DNA from: Hyperoodon ampullatus
Lineage: Eukaryota > Chordata > Mammalia > Artiodactyla > Ziphiidae
Reading direction: 5' to 3'
NCBI GenBank assembly: GCA_949752795.1
Contig: CATKHW010000428.1
Coordinates: forward strand, 434,001-498,000
DNA: 64,000 nt
Of this stretch, positions 62,410 through 64,000 are shown one piece after another; the first letter of the stretch is position 1, and the number at the start of each line of letters is the position of its first letter. A program made the translations under genes and the position numbers. The notes under the pieces were generated by a model. That model saw nothing but the letters and a program-made list of their open reading frames with translations, was not told where the DNA came from and made no database searches.

Positions 62410-64000
62410 CAAGCAAGCGGGCAATGCAAATCGGCACTACAAGAAGTATCACTTCCCACCGGTCAAAAGGGACATCCACAAAATGTGTAAAAACCAGAAA
62501 GGCAAGACAGGTCCTGGAGAACAGGGAGCCTTGTTATGCTGATTGGCGGCATGTAAATTGCCAACTGCCTCTCTGGAGGAGTGCATTGTGTTCCCTAAAA
62601 CAAGTAAAGAACAGAGCTACAGAGCAGAAGGGCACTTCCAGTCTAGGGAATATACCTTTGGAAAACTGAAAATCAATAAGACAGAGCCACCAAAAAATTT
62701 AGGGCTGCACTGCTTACAAGGACCTCAACTTGGGTACACCTTAAATATCCCAGGAAATATAAAAATGGTTCAAAAAATAGTGGTACTTACGTACGAGGGA
62801 ATATCCCTCAGCCATTAAATCAATGTCATAAGACCAGTAGCAGCAAAATGGGTGGATTCATGTACGATGATTCTAAGTGAAATTAGTCACAGAGAAAAAG
62901 AAACTTATCATAAGATATCACTTATGAAGATCCTGTAAACATGGCTACACTTGAACTGAGTTAGGAAAGAGAACAGTGTCTCACATTTAGAAAACACTCT
63001 TATGCCTGCTTAAGGGGGAAGGAGAGGTGGGGTGATGCATAAAACCAGAGTTTGATATAGGCACAGGTACCGTTCCAAAAACAAACTATGGAATAGACAA
63101 GACCTACACCTTCCTCAGTGAAAGGGACTCAAAACCCCATATTTCCCGCCGAGGAATATATCTGACTAGTAAGAATCTTAAAACCTATGTATTGATATGT
63201 TTCCGTAAGGGAATCAAGTGTGTCTAGACTGGCATAAACATGGCAGCGAGAATCAGCTCAAACCCACTATAAAAAGGAATTTCAAAAACAAAACAAAAAA
63301 AAAGGGAAATTCTTTACAATTCCTTCAGGGTCTCTGATGAAACCTGGAATGACCCTATCTACAACGACAGCTGGATGTGGCATAAGGCTGGACACTTGGG
63401 ACTGAGAGGACTCGTGAGAGTGGGTGAGCAAATGCAGACCCTTTAAAGCAATAATGCATGGCACCCATTCCATGGGTCCGAACTCTCCAGGTTGAAGGGC
63501 ATATTACTACAGTTATAACATGTACGGGAAACCTAGAGAACGGACACACTGTGAATACGAAAGGTTTCTAAAACTCAACTAATAGTCCCTCTCCTTGTGC
63601 TCCGGTTTGACTTTCCATCTGCTTTACTATCAACCTCACAACTTGGAGAGACAGTCCCTTTAACCTCCTGGTTCGCACAGGTTGCCAATTTGGCAGAGGA
63701 TGAAAGGGAAGAGGGAGAACCAATGAGAGAGTAGCTGTTAGGCATTTGGACGGGCACATATCACTGTAATTTCCCGGCAGGAAGAAGAATTAACCAAAGT
63801 CTCAGACACCCACCGGGAACCAGCATAGGTCCTGAACCAAAATTTTGGACTTGCGGTCAGCTCACCAAAAACGAGTTGAAAAATGGAGCTCAGGGGCACA
63901 GCAATTCACAAACTGGCCGAGTAATAAACGACAACTATCGTCCAAAAATCTGTTGAGGGAAGGCAACGAGGCGGACTTGAAAGCGAGGCAGAATAGCAGG
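62410..64000 (+). repeat. Satellite unit U37 (partial at right edge, old-type)
   Basis: L1 block to about 63303, retroviral-like block from 63304 to the window end; the palindrome is not reached. It has old-type variants like U32, lost one A in CTACAAGAAG near 62438, and lacks the CT after the A tail (AAAGGGAAAT at 63301). Confidence 0.97.

Larger units (their letters stand above)
1..64000. repeat. Tandem satellite array, ~1,739-bp unit, ~36.8 copies
   Basis: The same ~1.74-kb sequence recurs without interruption across the window. Taking one fixed point in the unit, successive copies lie at 1214, 2953, 4690, 6428, 8168, 9907, 11645 and so on to 63845, spaced 1737 to 1744 bp and most often exactly 1739. 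Copies differ by scattered substitutions and a few 1-5 bp indels. All copies have the same orientation. The array runs off both ends, so its total length, chromosomal site (pericentromeric, subtelomeric or interstitial) and flanks are unknown. The unit length and composition do not match alpha satellite or other families I recognise. Each unit has three parts: an L1 3' end (+), a retroviral-pol-like block (-) and a 74-bp palindrome. Confidence 0.99.

Noticed and set aside
1..64000. CRISPR array or prokaryotic repeat system
   Set aside because: The repeats are 1.7 kb, directly adjacent, with no spacers, and contain mammalian L1 sequence.
1..64000. Alpha satellite or another well-known centromeric family
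   Set aside because: Unit length and sequence do not fit; no ~171-bp periodicity inside the unit.

Overview
The whole window is one tandem satellite array. A unit of about 1,739 bp is repeated head to tail from base 1 to base 64,000: 35 complete units plus a partial unit at each end, with no unique sequence. I see no intact gene, RNA gene, CRISPR array or prokaryotic feature. The open frames, all under 140 codons, are by-products of the repeat and are preserved only because the copies are homogenised.

The unit is a composite of two retroelement relics in opposite orientation. Counting from just after the palindrome, the first ~880 bp is the 3' end of a LINE-1 element on the + strand: the frameshifted C-terminal part of ORF2, the 3' UTR and a degenerate poly(A) tail. 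The next ~773 bp is an unrelated block whose minus strand looks like a decayed retroviral pol fragment. Three of the four RNase H catalytic acidic positions appear in order at canonical spacing, but spread over different frames. The unit ends in a 74-bp palindrome with two 37-bp arms and no spacer, which separates the retroviral-like block from the next unit's L1 block. The L1 sequence means the host is a placental mammal. Its 3' UTR resembles older eutherian or laurasiatherian-type L1 rather than young primate L1, but I cannot name the species.

Layout: units U1-U7 (1-11948) are mixed, and U3-U5 carry many old-looking variants. U8-U16 (11949-27625) include five units with a 5-bp insertion (length 1744). 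U17-U27 (27626-46754) are a homogenised core of eleven consecutive units of exactly 1739 bp, containing an exact-period 3,478-bp dimer duplication. U28 (46755-48495) is a rearranged unit with a small local inverted copy. U29-U37 (48496-64000) carry a three-unit higher-order pattern, old-type units and at least one chimeric unit.

The most unusual things are the composite origin, the conserved perfect palindrome, a pair of arm-symmetric substitutions that keep the palindrome perfect in two units, and clear traces of unequal exchange and conversion. Unit boundaries follow the palindrome; this is a convention, as a tandem array has no natural start. Statements about L1 and RNase H rest on recognition of short motifs and colinearity, not on a database search.
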